The notes beneath the pieces were generated by a model. The model did not search any database. It was not told the DNA's origin and worked only from the letters and a program-made list of their open reading frames with translations. The position numbers and the translations under genes are program-made. This document shows, piece after piece, positions 56,622-64,000 of a stretch of 64,000 nt of DNA (position 1 is its first letter; each line of letters starts with the position of its first letter). The stretch comes from Bacteroidota bacterium. GTDB lineage: Bacteria; Bacteroidota; Bacteroidia; Bacteroidales; Paludibacteraceae. Where the stretch lies: assembly GCA_017860345.1 (NCBI GenBank), contig JAFNAV010000008.1, positions 119,543 through 183,542 on the forward strand, in the 5' to 3' direction.

Positions 56622-58166
56622 TTAATAGCCCGGATTTTGGATCAGGTTTGGATTAAGCTGTATTTGGGTCAATGGGATAGGCAACAATGCCTTGTAGCTT
56701 GCCCAGCCGGTTTTATAGCTTATTTTTTTCATCACTGCATCGGCGGTACCCCAGCGGCAAAGATCCAACCAACGTTTGCCTTCGCAAGAAAGCTCCAGCG
56801 AACGTTCGGTTTGCACCAATTGCAAAGCCTGGTCTTTGGTGTAAGTACCGCTATATGGAGTGGCGGTAGCACGGTTTCGCACCACATTAATATCGGCAAT
56901 GGCATCGGCGGTATTGCCCTGCTGTGCACGGGCTTCGGCACGGATAAGGTACACCTCTGCCAAACGCATAAATATGCTGGTTTGCGAAATAGGCGCCGCT
57001 GTCGGCGATACCAATAGGGAATAAGCAAGACCATAGCGATACTTCTTAATCTGGTGTTTGGTCCATGTACCCAATTGTGGATACCATTTCGCAAGACGAG
57101 GATCGGTGCCATACACATTTGCCAAACTATCGGTAATATGCCAATCCCTTGATGCTAACATATTGCTAAGATATCCGGCATACAGATTTAATGTAGTAGC
57201 ATACCCTGAATAACCCTTAATGGGAGTTGTAGATTCTGCAATAGAAATAATTGCCTCCTTGCTACCGGTATCAAAAATGGCCTGCAAATCGCTAACCAAC
57301 GAAAAACCGCCGTTGTTGATAACATCGGTAGCCGCCGCTTCGGCTTTTGCCCACTCGCCCATAGCCAGATACATATAGGAGAGATAAGCCTCGGCTTGGT
57401 ATTTGGAGGTGTAATAGATGGTATTGTCGGGCGCTACAGCGGGCAATAAGGAGACAGCCTGCTCCATATCTTTCACGGCTTGTGCCTGTACGGTAGCCTT
57501 AGGTGTGCGTGCCATATTCTTGCTCACAGCCAAGTCGGTGGTAAGTACCAAGGGCACATCGCCAAACAGCAGTGAATGTTCAAAATATACCTGCCCCCTG
57601 AAAAAATATGCCTGCCCCAAGAAGGTGTTGCGTTGGGTGGCGGTTATAGCGGCGGTAGCGGTAGGCAATTTTTCTATCAACCCATTGGCTATACTTGCCA
57701 CGGTATAGTTATTAGCCCAAAAATTGGTAATGGGTTTAAAAACATTAAGATCAGAGGAAGTATAGCCTGCATATACATAATCACCCGCCTCTTGTGCTGC
57801 CGTCATTCCGCTTTGTCGCACTTCATCCGATAAAGTTTCCAAATATTTTATCGGGGTACCTTGTGCACCTCCGTAACCACCAGCTCCATTACCCCAAGAA
57901 TTATACATGTTGTTAATTACCATCTGTATAGCGCCTGCATCGGCATATACCGTTTCGTCGGTGGCCGCCGCGTAGGGTTTGGGTTTATCTAAAAAGGCAT
58001 CGTCGCAGGAGTTCAGCAAAACAATTGCAAGCAAACTCACGAACATAATCTTTGTTGCCTTTAATGCTGTTATTATTCCCAAAAATTCTTTTTTTAGAGA
58101 TTTTGTAGTATAGAACATGCTGATGTCAATCCTATTACTATTTTGATTATTATTGAATCGTTTCAT
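56622..58166 (-). CDS. SusD/RagB family outer-membrane lipoprotein
   Basis: The 514-residue protein is the nutrient-binding lipoprotein partner of SusC. The lipobox LLNSC lies at about residue 54, unusually far in, so the true start may be the Met at residue 17 (MFYTTKSL, 58118) or near it. Mature sequence begins DDAFLDKPKPYAAATDETVYA, typical of SusD. TPR-like helices follow, and the C-terminal SusD region has MRLAEVYLIRAEARAQQGN, CEGKRWLDLCRWG and ALLPIPLTQIQLNPNLIQNPGY, all family hallmarks. It is 27 nt from susC and is co-transcribed. Ligand unknown; the neighbouring PNGase F-like enzyme suggests glycopeptide or N-glycan. Confidence 0.93.
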   Translation of the reverse strand: MKRFNNNQNSNRIDISMFYTTKSLKKEFLGIITALKATKIMFVSLLAIVLLNSCDDAFLDKPKPYAAATDETVYADAGAIQMVINNMYNSWGNGAGGYGGAQGTPIKYLETLSDEVRQSGMTAAQEAGDYVYAGYTSSDLNVFKPITNFWANNYTVASIANGLIEKLPTATAAITATQRNTFLGQAYFFRGQVYFEHSLLFGDVPLVLTTDLAVSKNMARTPKATVQAQAVKDMEQAVSLLPAVAPDNTIYYTSKYQAEAYLSYMYLAMGEWAKAEAAATDVINNGGFSLVSDLQAIFDTGSKEAIISIAESTTPIKGYSGYATTLNLYAGYLSNMLASRDWHITDSLANVYGTDPRLAKWYPQLGTWTKHQIKKYRYGLAYSLLVSPTAAPISQTSIFMRLAEVYLIRAEARAQQGNTADAIADINVVRNRATATPYSGTYTKDQALQLVQTERSLELSCEGKRWLDLCRWGTADAVMKKISYKTGWASYKALLPIPLTQIQLNPNLIQNPGY

Positions 58167-58193
58167 AATGTATATTGTTTTTTAATGGATTGA

Positions 58194-61100
58194 TTAAAAT
58201 TTAACCGTAACACCGGCAACAAACGTACGCAACAGCCCAAGTCCGTTGGCATCTTCCCGTTCCGGATCTTTGCCCAAATCGTTGCCCGGCGTAACATAGA
58301 AGAGGTTTTGCCCTCGCAGGTAGATGCTGGCACTCTGTCCTCCTATGGTGGATATCCATTTTGTAGGCAATGCGTAAGACAAGGCAATATTCTGCATTTT
58401 AAAGTAAAACCCTGTACGCAAGGTATTGCCATAATAGTAAGCAGCAGCATCACTTGATTTTGGGTTAGGGTTTAACGGATATAAAATCGGATAGTCGGCA
58501 ATATCGCCCGCTTTCTGCCAATATTTGCCCAATAATATGGCAGGCATATTATTGGCTGAACCAGGATACACCGTATAATTCAACGCATTGGTCATCATTT
58601 TTTTTGCAAAAGAGATTGAAAAATCCAAGGTAAAGCCCTTATAAGATAATGAATTATTAATTCCACCAAAAACGGAAGGCATTTTACTACCGAGTATTTG
58701 GTCATTAGTAAGACCGTCTAACGATGCCTGTTCGACTCCGGTTTTAGGGTTAATCCACAGGGCATGTCCGGTGGCCGGGTCGATGCGGCTAAACAGATAA
58801 CCTGTAAAGTTGTTCAACGATTTGCCGTCGCGGCTATCGGTGGGGTTGTGCAGGGTGTTTTTCTGGAAGGTGATGTTGAAAGCCGTTCTCCAACTGAAAT
58901 CCTTGGTTTTCACGTTCGTTGAGTTGATCTCTATTTCCAATCCCTTGTTGTCCACCTTGCCATCGAAATTTTGCATAATACTTGTCGAACCTGTCTGCGA
59001 AGGAAGAGTTACGCTCATCAACAAATCGGTGGTGCGGTTGTAAAATACGGCAACCGAGGTAGATAATCGTTCGTTAAGGAAGGAGTTTTCCAAAGCTATT
59101 TCGCTCTTGTAAGTAGTTTCCCACTTGATTGCCGAATTAGGCAACGTAGCGGTAATACCTGCATAAGTGTTATAAGAACTTGCCACATTATAAAGTTTGG
59201 AATATATAAAATCGCCTATTTTATCATTACCCGTAACGCCGTAGCTACCTCGCAATTTGCCATAGCTTAACCATGGTAGCGCATTTTTAATAAATGGCTC
59301 GTTGCTGAACATCCAGGCAGCCCCTACAGCGCCGAATTGCCCCCAACGGTTGCTGGGACCGAATTTTGATGAGCCATCACCACGGTAAGTAAGGTTGAGA
59401 ATGTATTTATTGTCCCAATTGGCGTTGACACGACCAAACCAGGAACGTACGTTGTACTGCCCGCTGTAATTACCAATCCCCCTTGTTGAAGCCGTACTAT
59501 AGGCATTGATATAGGCTTCGGTTAGGTAGTCAGTAGCACTCACCGATAGCCCTTTGCTGGTGGTGGTGTACCAGGTAGTACCCGCCAAGACATCAATTTT
59601 GGCTTTGCTGATTGTCGTAGTGTAGGTAAGTTGCGGTTCTATGTTAAAGCTGGTAAAGATGCTGTACCCTTCGTTTGCAGTCGGTTTTGATGTACTAAAA
59701 GGAGAATAAGAGATAACATACTTTCTGCTAACATCGTTTACGTTAAGGTAGTCGGTAGATACAGCTAATTTAGCTGTCAATCCTTTATAGAGCAAATAAC
59801 TAAAATCGCCGCTTACCGAATAGTTAACCGTTTTGGTGTAAGTGGGCGATTTAGCTATCGCATATAAGTTACTATACTTCTGAGTTGCAGTTCCCCAATA
59901 GTAACTGCCATCGGCATTGTACATAGGGAAGTTAGGCGGAAGCTGATAAATAGCGGCAGAGGTACTGCCAAGCGATCCTGTGGCGGGGTGGTATTCTCCA
60001 TTCACAAAACTGAAATTAAGCGATGCCCTGAATTTATTGTTTTCGGAAGTATGGTTGAGGTTCAACTTACCCGATATCTTCTTGTCGTAGGGGTTGGAAA
60101 AATAAGTATCGTGCGTTATATTATACCCAAGAGAAGCAAGATACGATAAATTTTTGTTTCCACCGGTAAGCGTACCGTTTATGTTGCTGATACTACCGTT
60201 GCCATTGTTGAGCAATTTAGGATAGTTATAGTCCTTGGTCTGACTCCATACAAGCAAGTCGGCAACATCATTAGGATCGGGTGTTAAACCGTTAACGGTG
60301 TATGCCTCATGACGAAGAGTCAAATATTGTTGCAAATTGAGAAACTTTGCTTTCACTGGATTATTGAACCCTGTACTGGCATTAACGGTGAAGGAGGTTT
60401 TACCCATTTCTGCTCTTTTGGTAGTGACCAATACTACACCGTTGGCTCCACGCGAACCGTAAATAGCCGTAGCATCGGCATCTTTCAACACATCAATGCT
60501 TACGATGTCGTCTTGGTTGAGGTACGAAAGCGCCGAATGCGAGCCGGTTGAAGATAACCCTTGATTGCCGATATCGGTGGCATCGGTAATAAATACGCCA
60601 TCTACCACATAGAGTGGCGAATTGCCGGAGTTGATGGAGTTTTGCCCCCGCACGTAAATGCGTGGCGATGCGCCAATACCACCGGAATTTTGGTCAATCA
60701 TCACCCCCGACAGCTTTCCTTGCATGGATTGCAGAATGTTGGTTGATGTGGGCTGTACAGTTATCTGCTCTGCTTTTATCGTAGCCACTCCACTGGTTTT
60801 CAGGCGGCGGGTGGTGGTGCCGTAGCCAATTACCTGCACTTCGTCGAGCACATTAACGTTTTCGCTTAACGTAACGTTTAGGGTTTGGGTATTTGCTATT
60901 TTGATTAATTTTTTTTCTAACCCTATAAATGAAAAAGCCACTACATCATCCTTGGGTACTTGTATGGAGTAATTTCCGTTGTAGTCGGTTATGGTGGCTG
61001 CTTTGGAGCTTTGCGAAATAACGGTAACGCCGGCCAGAGGAGTTCCTTCTTTATCTGTAACCTTACCCGAGGCTGTTACCGACGATTTTTCGGACGTGGG

Positions 61101-61505
61101 TTTACTGCTTTTATCCTGTTTTTTTATTATCAGGATGTTGTCGCCTTTTATTTCGTAAGTCAGGTTGGTGTTGGCCAGTATTAAATTCAGCGTGCTTTCA
61201 ATACTTCTTTCACCTTTTTCAACAGATATATGACTATAGGGCGAAACCAGATCTACGGTATACGATATGCGCATCGTAGTTTGCTTATCCAATGCCTTGA
61301 GAGTCTGGTCGAGCGACTGATTTTTGCTTTCAAAACTGACTTTTGTTCCGCTTGATTGGGCTGTAAGCGACTGAACATTTATTATCATGGCCATAGTTAC
61401 AATCAGAGATATACTCAGAAGCAGTTTATGCTTTTTAATTCTGAATAAATTATAACTAAACCGTAAAGAATTTAAGAAAAACTGAGACGTACATTTCTTT
61501 TTCAT
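58194..61505 (-). CDS. SusC/RagA TonB-dependent transporter with STN domain
   Basis: This 1103-residue outer-membrane transporter has a long basic N-terminus and a signal peptide ending TAQ (about residue 50). An STN (secretin/TonB short N-terminal) domain at about 55-135 (VSFESKNQSLDQTLKALDKQ) talks to an anti-sigma factor. A carboxypeptidase-regulatory-like domain follows (VTASGKVTDKEGTPLAGVTV), then the plug (LQSMQGKLSGVMIDQNSGG; PLYVVDGVFI; GSRGANGVVLVTTK) and a 22-strand barrel ending in Phe (VAGVTVKF). The STN domain plus adjacent FecR and ECF sigma genes indicate ligand-triggered transcription. The leader carries a possible antisense RNA (61517-61600). Confidence 0.95.
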   Translation of the reverse strand: MKKKCTSQFFLNSLRFSYNLFRIKKHKLLLSISLIVTMAMIINVQSLTAQSSGTKVSFESKNQSLDQTLKALDKQTTMRISYTVDLVSPYSHISVEKGERSIESTLNLILANTNLTYEIKGDNILIIKKQDKSSKPTSEKSSVTASGKVTDKEGTPLAGVTVISQSSKAATITDYNGNYSIQVPKDDVVAFSFIGLEKKLIKIANTQTLNVTLSENVNVLDEVQVIGYGTTTRRLKTSGVATIKAEQITVQPTSTNILQSMQGKLSGVMIDQNSGGIGASPRIYVRGQNSINSGNSPLYVVDGVFITDATDIGNQGLSSTGSHSALSYLNQDDIVSIDVLKDADATAIYGSRGANGVVLVTTKRAEMGKTSFTVNASTGFNNPVKAKFLNLQQYLTLRHEAYTVNGLTPDPNDVADLLVWSQTKDYNYPKLLNNGNGSISNINGTLTGGNKNLSYLASLGYNITHDTYFSNPYDKKISGKLNLNHTSENNKFRASLNFSFVNGEYHPATGSLGSTSAAIYQLPPNFPMYNADGSYYWGTATQKYSNLYAIAKSPTYTKTVNYSVSGDFSYLLYKGLTAKLAVSTDYLNVNDVSRKYVISYSPFSTSKPTANEGYSIFTSFNIEPQLTYTTTISKAKIDVLAGTTWYTTTSKGLSVSATDYLTEAYINAYSTASTRGIGNYSGQYNVRSWFGRVNANWDNKYILNLTYRGDGSSKFGPSNRWGQFGAVGAAWMFSNEPFIKNALPWLSYGKLRGSYGVTGNDKIGDFIYSKLYNVASSYNTYAGITATLPNSAIKWETTYKSEIALENSFLNERLSTSVAVFYNRTTDLLMSVTLPSQTGSTSIMQNFDGKVDNKGLEIEINSTNVKTKDFSWRTAFNITFQKNTLHNPTDSRDGKSLNNFTGYLFSRIDPATGHALWINPKTGVEQASLDGLTNDQILGSKMPSVFGGINNSLSYKGFTLDFSISFAKKMMTNALNYTVYPGSANNMPAILLGKYWQKAGDIADYPILYPLNPNPKSSDAAAYYYGNTLRTGFYFKMQNIALSYALPTKWISTIGGQSASIYLRGQNLFYVTPGNDLGKDPEREDANGLGLLRTFVAGVTVKF

Positions 61506-61512
61506 ATCTTTG
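61505..61512 (+). promoter_or_regulatory. -7 element of a putative antisense RNA to susC leader
   Basis: TATCTTTG followed by TACTG on the plus strand is an exact -7 consensus, overlapping the susC start codon on the other strand. No TTTG at the usual -33 spacing. A terminator follows 74 nt later. Confidence 0.55.
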
Positions 61513-61516
61513 TACT

Positions 61517-61600
61517 GGGTTTTTTATATGTGAATACTAAACTCAACCTTCGTTTAATCCCCCTTAAAGCTTTTGACCGGGCAAAGGGGGATTTTTTTTG
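61517..61600 (+). ncRNA. Putative antisense sRNA opposite the susC leader
   Basis: A region of about 84 nt on the plus strand lies between a TATCTTTG element (61505-61512) and a hairpin with T-tract: AATCCCCCTT (61556-61565) pairs perfectly with AAGGGGGATT (61584-61593), followed by TTTTTTG. Read on the minus strand the same stem has no T-tract, so it does not look like a terminator for fecR. The RNA would be fully complementary to the leader of susC. In Bacteroides fragilis, similar cis-antisense sRNAs (DonS type) between anti-sigma and susC genes repress PULs. Ends are estimates. Confidence 0.55.
61556..61599 (+). terminator. Plus-strand intrinsic terminator in the fecR-susC gap
   Basis: 10-bp GC-rich stem (61556-61565 with 61584-61593), 18-nt loop, then a run of T. 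Orientation fits the plus strand only. Confidence 0.75.
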
Positions 61601-61722
61601 TGTCGTCCAAGGTTACTTTATCCGACATTTTTTTTGTTTCATCTGTTCATCATTTTTTTTATTTTAATTTTTGAATTGTAATATTTTTTCAGTTTCGTTA
61701 TTGGGAGGCAACTTTCTTTACA

Positions 61723-62739
61723 TTATTCTGCTTCGTCCAAGATTTTTATTTGCCCGTTTTCCGATTTAAACTGGCAGTCGGTAATGATGGTACATAAAAC
61801 CTGTAGTACGGTATTTAAATCATCTGTACCATTGAACGAGCTTACAATTTCCGTCTGAGCTATTCTGTCGCTTTGTATGGTTATGTCTACTCCATACCTG
61901 TTGCTTATGATTTTGGATATTTCTTTCATGGTAAGGTGATCAAAAGTTAAATCGGATGCAATCCATGTTTCGGCCGGGCTTTCACTCTCTTCAATCTGCG
62001 CATGTAAATTTTTATCCGTAACTGTAGGCAGATGAATGGATTCGTTTTTCTCCAGGATACCCATCAACTCAGAATCGCATTCAACTTTCACTTTTCCGCG
62101 GGTTACCGATACTACTATTTCTGTTTGTTCGGGCCAGGCGCTGATGTTGAATGCGGTTCCTAAAACCGTGGTTTTGGCATGCCCCGAATAAATTATAAAT
62201 GGTTTTTCTTTGTTATGAGCAATGTCGAAATACGCTTCGCCTGTGAGCGTTACCTCTCTGAGCTTTTGGTTGAACTGTTCTGATACTTGTATGGTACTTC
62301 CGGCTTTCAAAATCACGAGGCTTCCATCAGGAAGCTTTATATTACGGTTGAATGTAGTAGCCGTGTCGATGGCAGTTACAATTGCCTTTGCTACGAAAGC
62401 CGGAGCTTGCTTGTTGTAAATGTGCAGAAACAAAGCCGAAGCCAGTATTGTTATCAGCGATGCAGCAACCGCTATCGCTTGCCGGTATTTTCTTGTCATC
62501 GGCATTGTCCGGTTCTTGTTGTTCGGCTTTTTACCCAGTATCGATTCCAGTTTTTTCTTTTTTTCTTTGCCGGATAAATGAAAATCAGGTTCATAATCAT
62601 TAAACAGGCTCTGCAGCAGCTTTTGTAGTTCGGCGTCGTCAGTTTTCTGAATCAATTCAGCCAGTTCAATTTTCTCAGAAAAATTTAAATTTCCCGAGGC
62701 TTGTTTGGCAAGTAGTTCGGCTATTTTGTTAGTTTTCAT
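61723..62739 (-). CDS. FecR-family anti-sigma factor
   Basis: The 338-residue inner-membrane protein has a cytoplasmic N-terminal part of about 80 residues (KIAELLAKQASGNLNFSEKI), one transmembrane segment (about residues 87-107, AVAASLITILASALFLHI), then the periplasmic FecR domain (LPDGSLVILKAGSTIQV; EVTLTGEAYFDIAHNKEKPF) and a C-terminal DUF4974 region resembling an STN-like fold (FDHLTMKEISKIISNRYGV). It would hold the ECF sigma factor inactive until the SusC STN domain signals that ligand is bound. It lies between the sigma gene (370 nt upstream) and susC. Confidence 0.94.
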   Translation of the reverse strand: MKTNKIAELLAKQASGNLNFSEKIELAELIQKTDDAELQKLLQSLFNDYEPDFHLSGKEKKKKLESILGKKPNNKNRTMPMTRKYRQAIAVAASLITILASALFLHIYNKQAPAFVAKAIVTAIDTATTFNRNIKLPDGSLVILKAGSTIQVSEQFNQKLREVTLTGEAYFDIAHNKEKPFIIYSGHAKTTVLGTAFNISAWPEQTEIVVSVTRGKVKVECDSELMGILEKNESIHLPTVTDKNLHAQIEESESPAETWIASDLTFDHLTMKEISKIISNRYGVDITIQSDRIAQTEIVSSFNGTDDLNTVLQVLCTIITDCQFKSENGQIKILDEAE

Positions 62740-63109
62740 CAGTGTTTATTTTTTTAATAATAGATGAATCATATATAATATATTGCATTTGGGCTGTTTT
62801 TTACCAATAAATGGGTTTGTAATAATATACACGTATAAGAAATACAAATATCCAGCTGTAATCCCAAAAAAAAGTATTTTTTTTGATTTTTGAAATTGGA
62901 ATGAATTGATTTTGTATATCAAAATAAGTTTTTATGTTCCCTTTTGTCAAGGTACAATACATCCGTTGTGACGCGGATACTGACCCCGATAGAAAAAAAT
63001 AAGTTGAAAATAAAAACCTGAACAGGTGTAAGGGAAAGTGTGATGATGGGCTTGAATATTTATGTATATCAGCATATTACTGCTTTAAAACGTATAATAT
63101 CCGGTGAGC
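62740..63109. other. Gene-free gap between sigma and fecR genes
   Basis: 370 nt without a supported gene. AT-rich near 62745-62930, more mixed at 62940-63000. I could not identify a consensus promoter or terminator; an ECF-type promoter for fecR could lie here but its consensus is unknown to me. Confidence 0.4.
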
Positions 63110-63727
63110 TTACATATTGGTAGTAGTAATGATAAGCAGTATTAAAAGGTCATGATACCTGAGATGGATATATTTTTGGATGTTGGACATGGCCAGTTTC
63201 ATATGGCTTTGAATGGTGGACACCGATAGATTAAGTTGTCTGGCAATTTCGTCCTGCCTGATACCTTCAATTTTATACAGGGTGTATACTTTTTTTTGTT
63301 GTACAGGTAGTTTTTCTACGGCTTCGTCTAAAATTTCCTGCAGTTCTACCTGCACCATTAGTTCCAGTGGATTATCGGAATGTTGCTGCGAGTTTTTTAC
63401 AGCAATATCGGGTTGTATTGCAGGTATAAGCACTTCTTTGGCCTGACGTCTTAGTTCGTCGATAGCGCTGTTTTGAGCCATTTTAAAAAGTAAGGCATAG
63501 GCATTTTCAAAGTCATAAATTTCATCTCTGTTTTGCCAAATCTTTAAAAAAACATCTTGAGTAATGTCTTCGGCTTTAGCTTTTGAGCGCGTAATTTTGA
63601 GTAAGAAGCCATAAAGTTTGTCGTAGTACAGATAAAAAAAACGGGCAAAAGCAGCTTCATCTCCTGCACCGATACGATGAAGGAGTTGTGTGTTGTTTGT
63701 CTTGCTTGTACTGCTTTTTTCTTGCAT
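63110..63727 (-). CDS. ECF-type RNA polymerase sigma factor
   Basis: The 205-residue sigma-70 family protein is of the extracytoplasmic-function group expanded in Bacteroidota. Region 2 carries YYDKLYGFLLKITRSKAKAEDITQDVFLKIW, given here in two parts: YYDKLYGFLLKIT and AEDITQDVFLKIW (the -10 recognition helix). Region 4 has KVYTLYKIEGIRQDEIARQL and the HTH LSVSTIQSHMKLAM. It should direct RNA polymerase to the susCD promoter when released by the adjacent FecR. A TACATTTG element (minus strand, 63757-63764) is a possible promoter for this gene itself. Confidence 0.94.
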   Translation of the reverse strand: MQEKSSTSKTNNTQLLHRIGAGDEAAFARFFYLYYDKLYGFLLKITRSKAKAEDITQDVFLKIWQNRDEIYDFENAYALLFKMAQNSAIDELRRQAKEVLIPAIQPDIAVKNSQQHSDNPLELMVQVELQEILDEAVEKLPVQQKKVYTLYKIEGIRQDEIARQLNLSVSTIQSHMKLAMSNIQKYIHLRYHDLLILLIITTTNM

Positions 63728-63756
63728 TTTTCCTGTTTAAGAGCTTTTGTAAGGTG

Positions 63757-63764
63757 CAAATGTA
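63757..63764 (-). promoter_or_regulatory. -7 promoter element of the ECF sigma gene
   Basis: CAAATGTA on the plus strand is TACATTTG on the minus strand, 29 nt before the ATG at 63727. The nearest CAAA (63778-63781) is only 13 nt further, shorter than usual. Confidence 0.45.
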
Positions 63765-63939
63765 TAAATAAAAACGCCAAATCAGTACTTTTGGTTCAGT
63801 TTTTCTGTTGGTGTAGGTGTGTTTGCACAAATTTATACAGATGTACCGGCCAATGTTTTCAGCTTTTGCGTACTTTTTTCTCCATCAGCCTATTATTTTA
63901 GTATGATTATCCGCATAAAGACCAAACGATATTTCTAAT

Positions 63940-63983
63940 GGGGCTTTGCCCCAAACCCCAGTTACTCCCGATAGCTATCGGGA
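63940..63983. repeat. Two short palindromic structures at the window edge
   Basis: Hairpin GGGGC-TTT-GCCCC (63940-63952) and a perfect 18-nt palindrome TCCCGATAGCTATCGGGA (63966-63983), close together in a gene-free stretch that continues past the window. They could be a repetitive intergenic element or the edge of an insertion; the window ends too soon to tell. Confidence 0.5.
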
Positions 63984-64000
63984 TGTCTTGACACAAAAAA

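Noticed and set aside
61556..61599. Hairpin considered as terminator of fecR
   Set aside because: The T-run follows the stem only on the plus strand, while fecR is on the minus strand; kept instead as the end of a possible antisense RNA.

Overview
The window comes from a Bacteroidota chromosome, most likely order Bacteroidales. Evidence: a SusC/SusD pair with an ECF sigma factor and FecR anti-sigma factor; a GldE-like CNNM/CBS protein; a DUF3822-rsmD pair; a serine palmitoyltransferase gene; a division and wall (dcw) cluster with the order usual in this phylum; and many promoters of the Bacteroides type (TTTG, 19-21 nt, TAnnTTTG) instead of sigma-70 -35/-10 boxes. I see no plasmid, phage or CRISPR features. 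Base composition and similarity were judged by eye only.

Layout. 1-10.8 kb: TPR protein (cut by the window edge), NUDIX hydrolase, large TPR protein plus outer-membrane barrel, YkgJ-type protein, a serine palmitoyltransferase gene broken by a small deletion, an ABC-F ATPase and small membrane and outer-membrane proteins. 10.8-12.4 kb: HigBA-type toxin-antitoxin pair and an AT-rich gene-free stretch. 12.4-30.4 kb: housekeeping genes (arginine decarboxylase-like enzyme, rsmD, a Rel synthetase with a degenerate hydrolase domain, yjjG-like phosphatase, rsmI, tdk, AI-2E permease, rlmN, periplasmic PPIase, gldE-like, two tandem tRNA-Lys genes, an outer-membrane barrel, yqeY). 30.4-46.0 kb: the dcw cluster, all on the minus strand, in transcription order mraZ-rsmH-ftsL-ftsI-murE-mraY-murD-ftsW-murG-murC-ftsQ-ftsA-ftsZ. 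46.4-47.2 kb: a lone acyltransferase.

47.3-63.7 kb is the accessory region and the most interesting part. Every gene is on the minus strand: ECF sigma factor, FecR, SusC with an STN signalling domain, SusD, a long TlpA-type thioredoxin protein, a PNGase F-like secreted amidase, the C-terminal remnant of a third TlpA-type gene, a DUF4369/TlpA reductase, an L-cysteine desulfidase (CyuA) and a full-length DsbD. My reading is a regulated system for taking up N-glycosylated, possibly disulfide-bonded peptides or their glycans: PNGase F frees the glycan, SusCD imports, TlpA proteins reduce disulfides with electrons from DsbD, and CyuA breaks down cysteine. This is inference from gene content.

Two small elements in that locus deserve attention. 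Between fecR and susC, on the opposite strand, there is a TATCTTTG promoter element followed about 80 nt later by a strong hairpin plus T-tract, as expected for an antisense sRNA over the susC leader. Between susD and the tlpA gene there is a 173-bp MITE-like element with imperfect 25-bp inverted ends.
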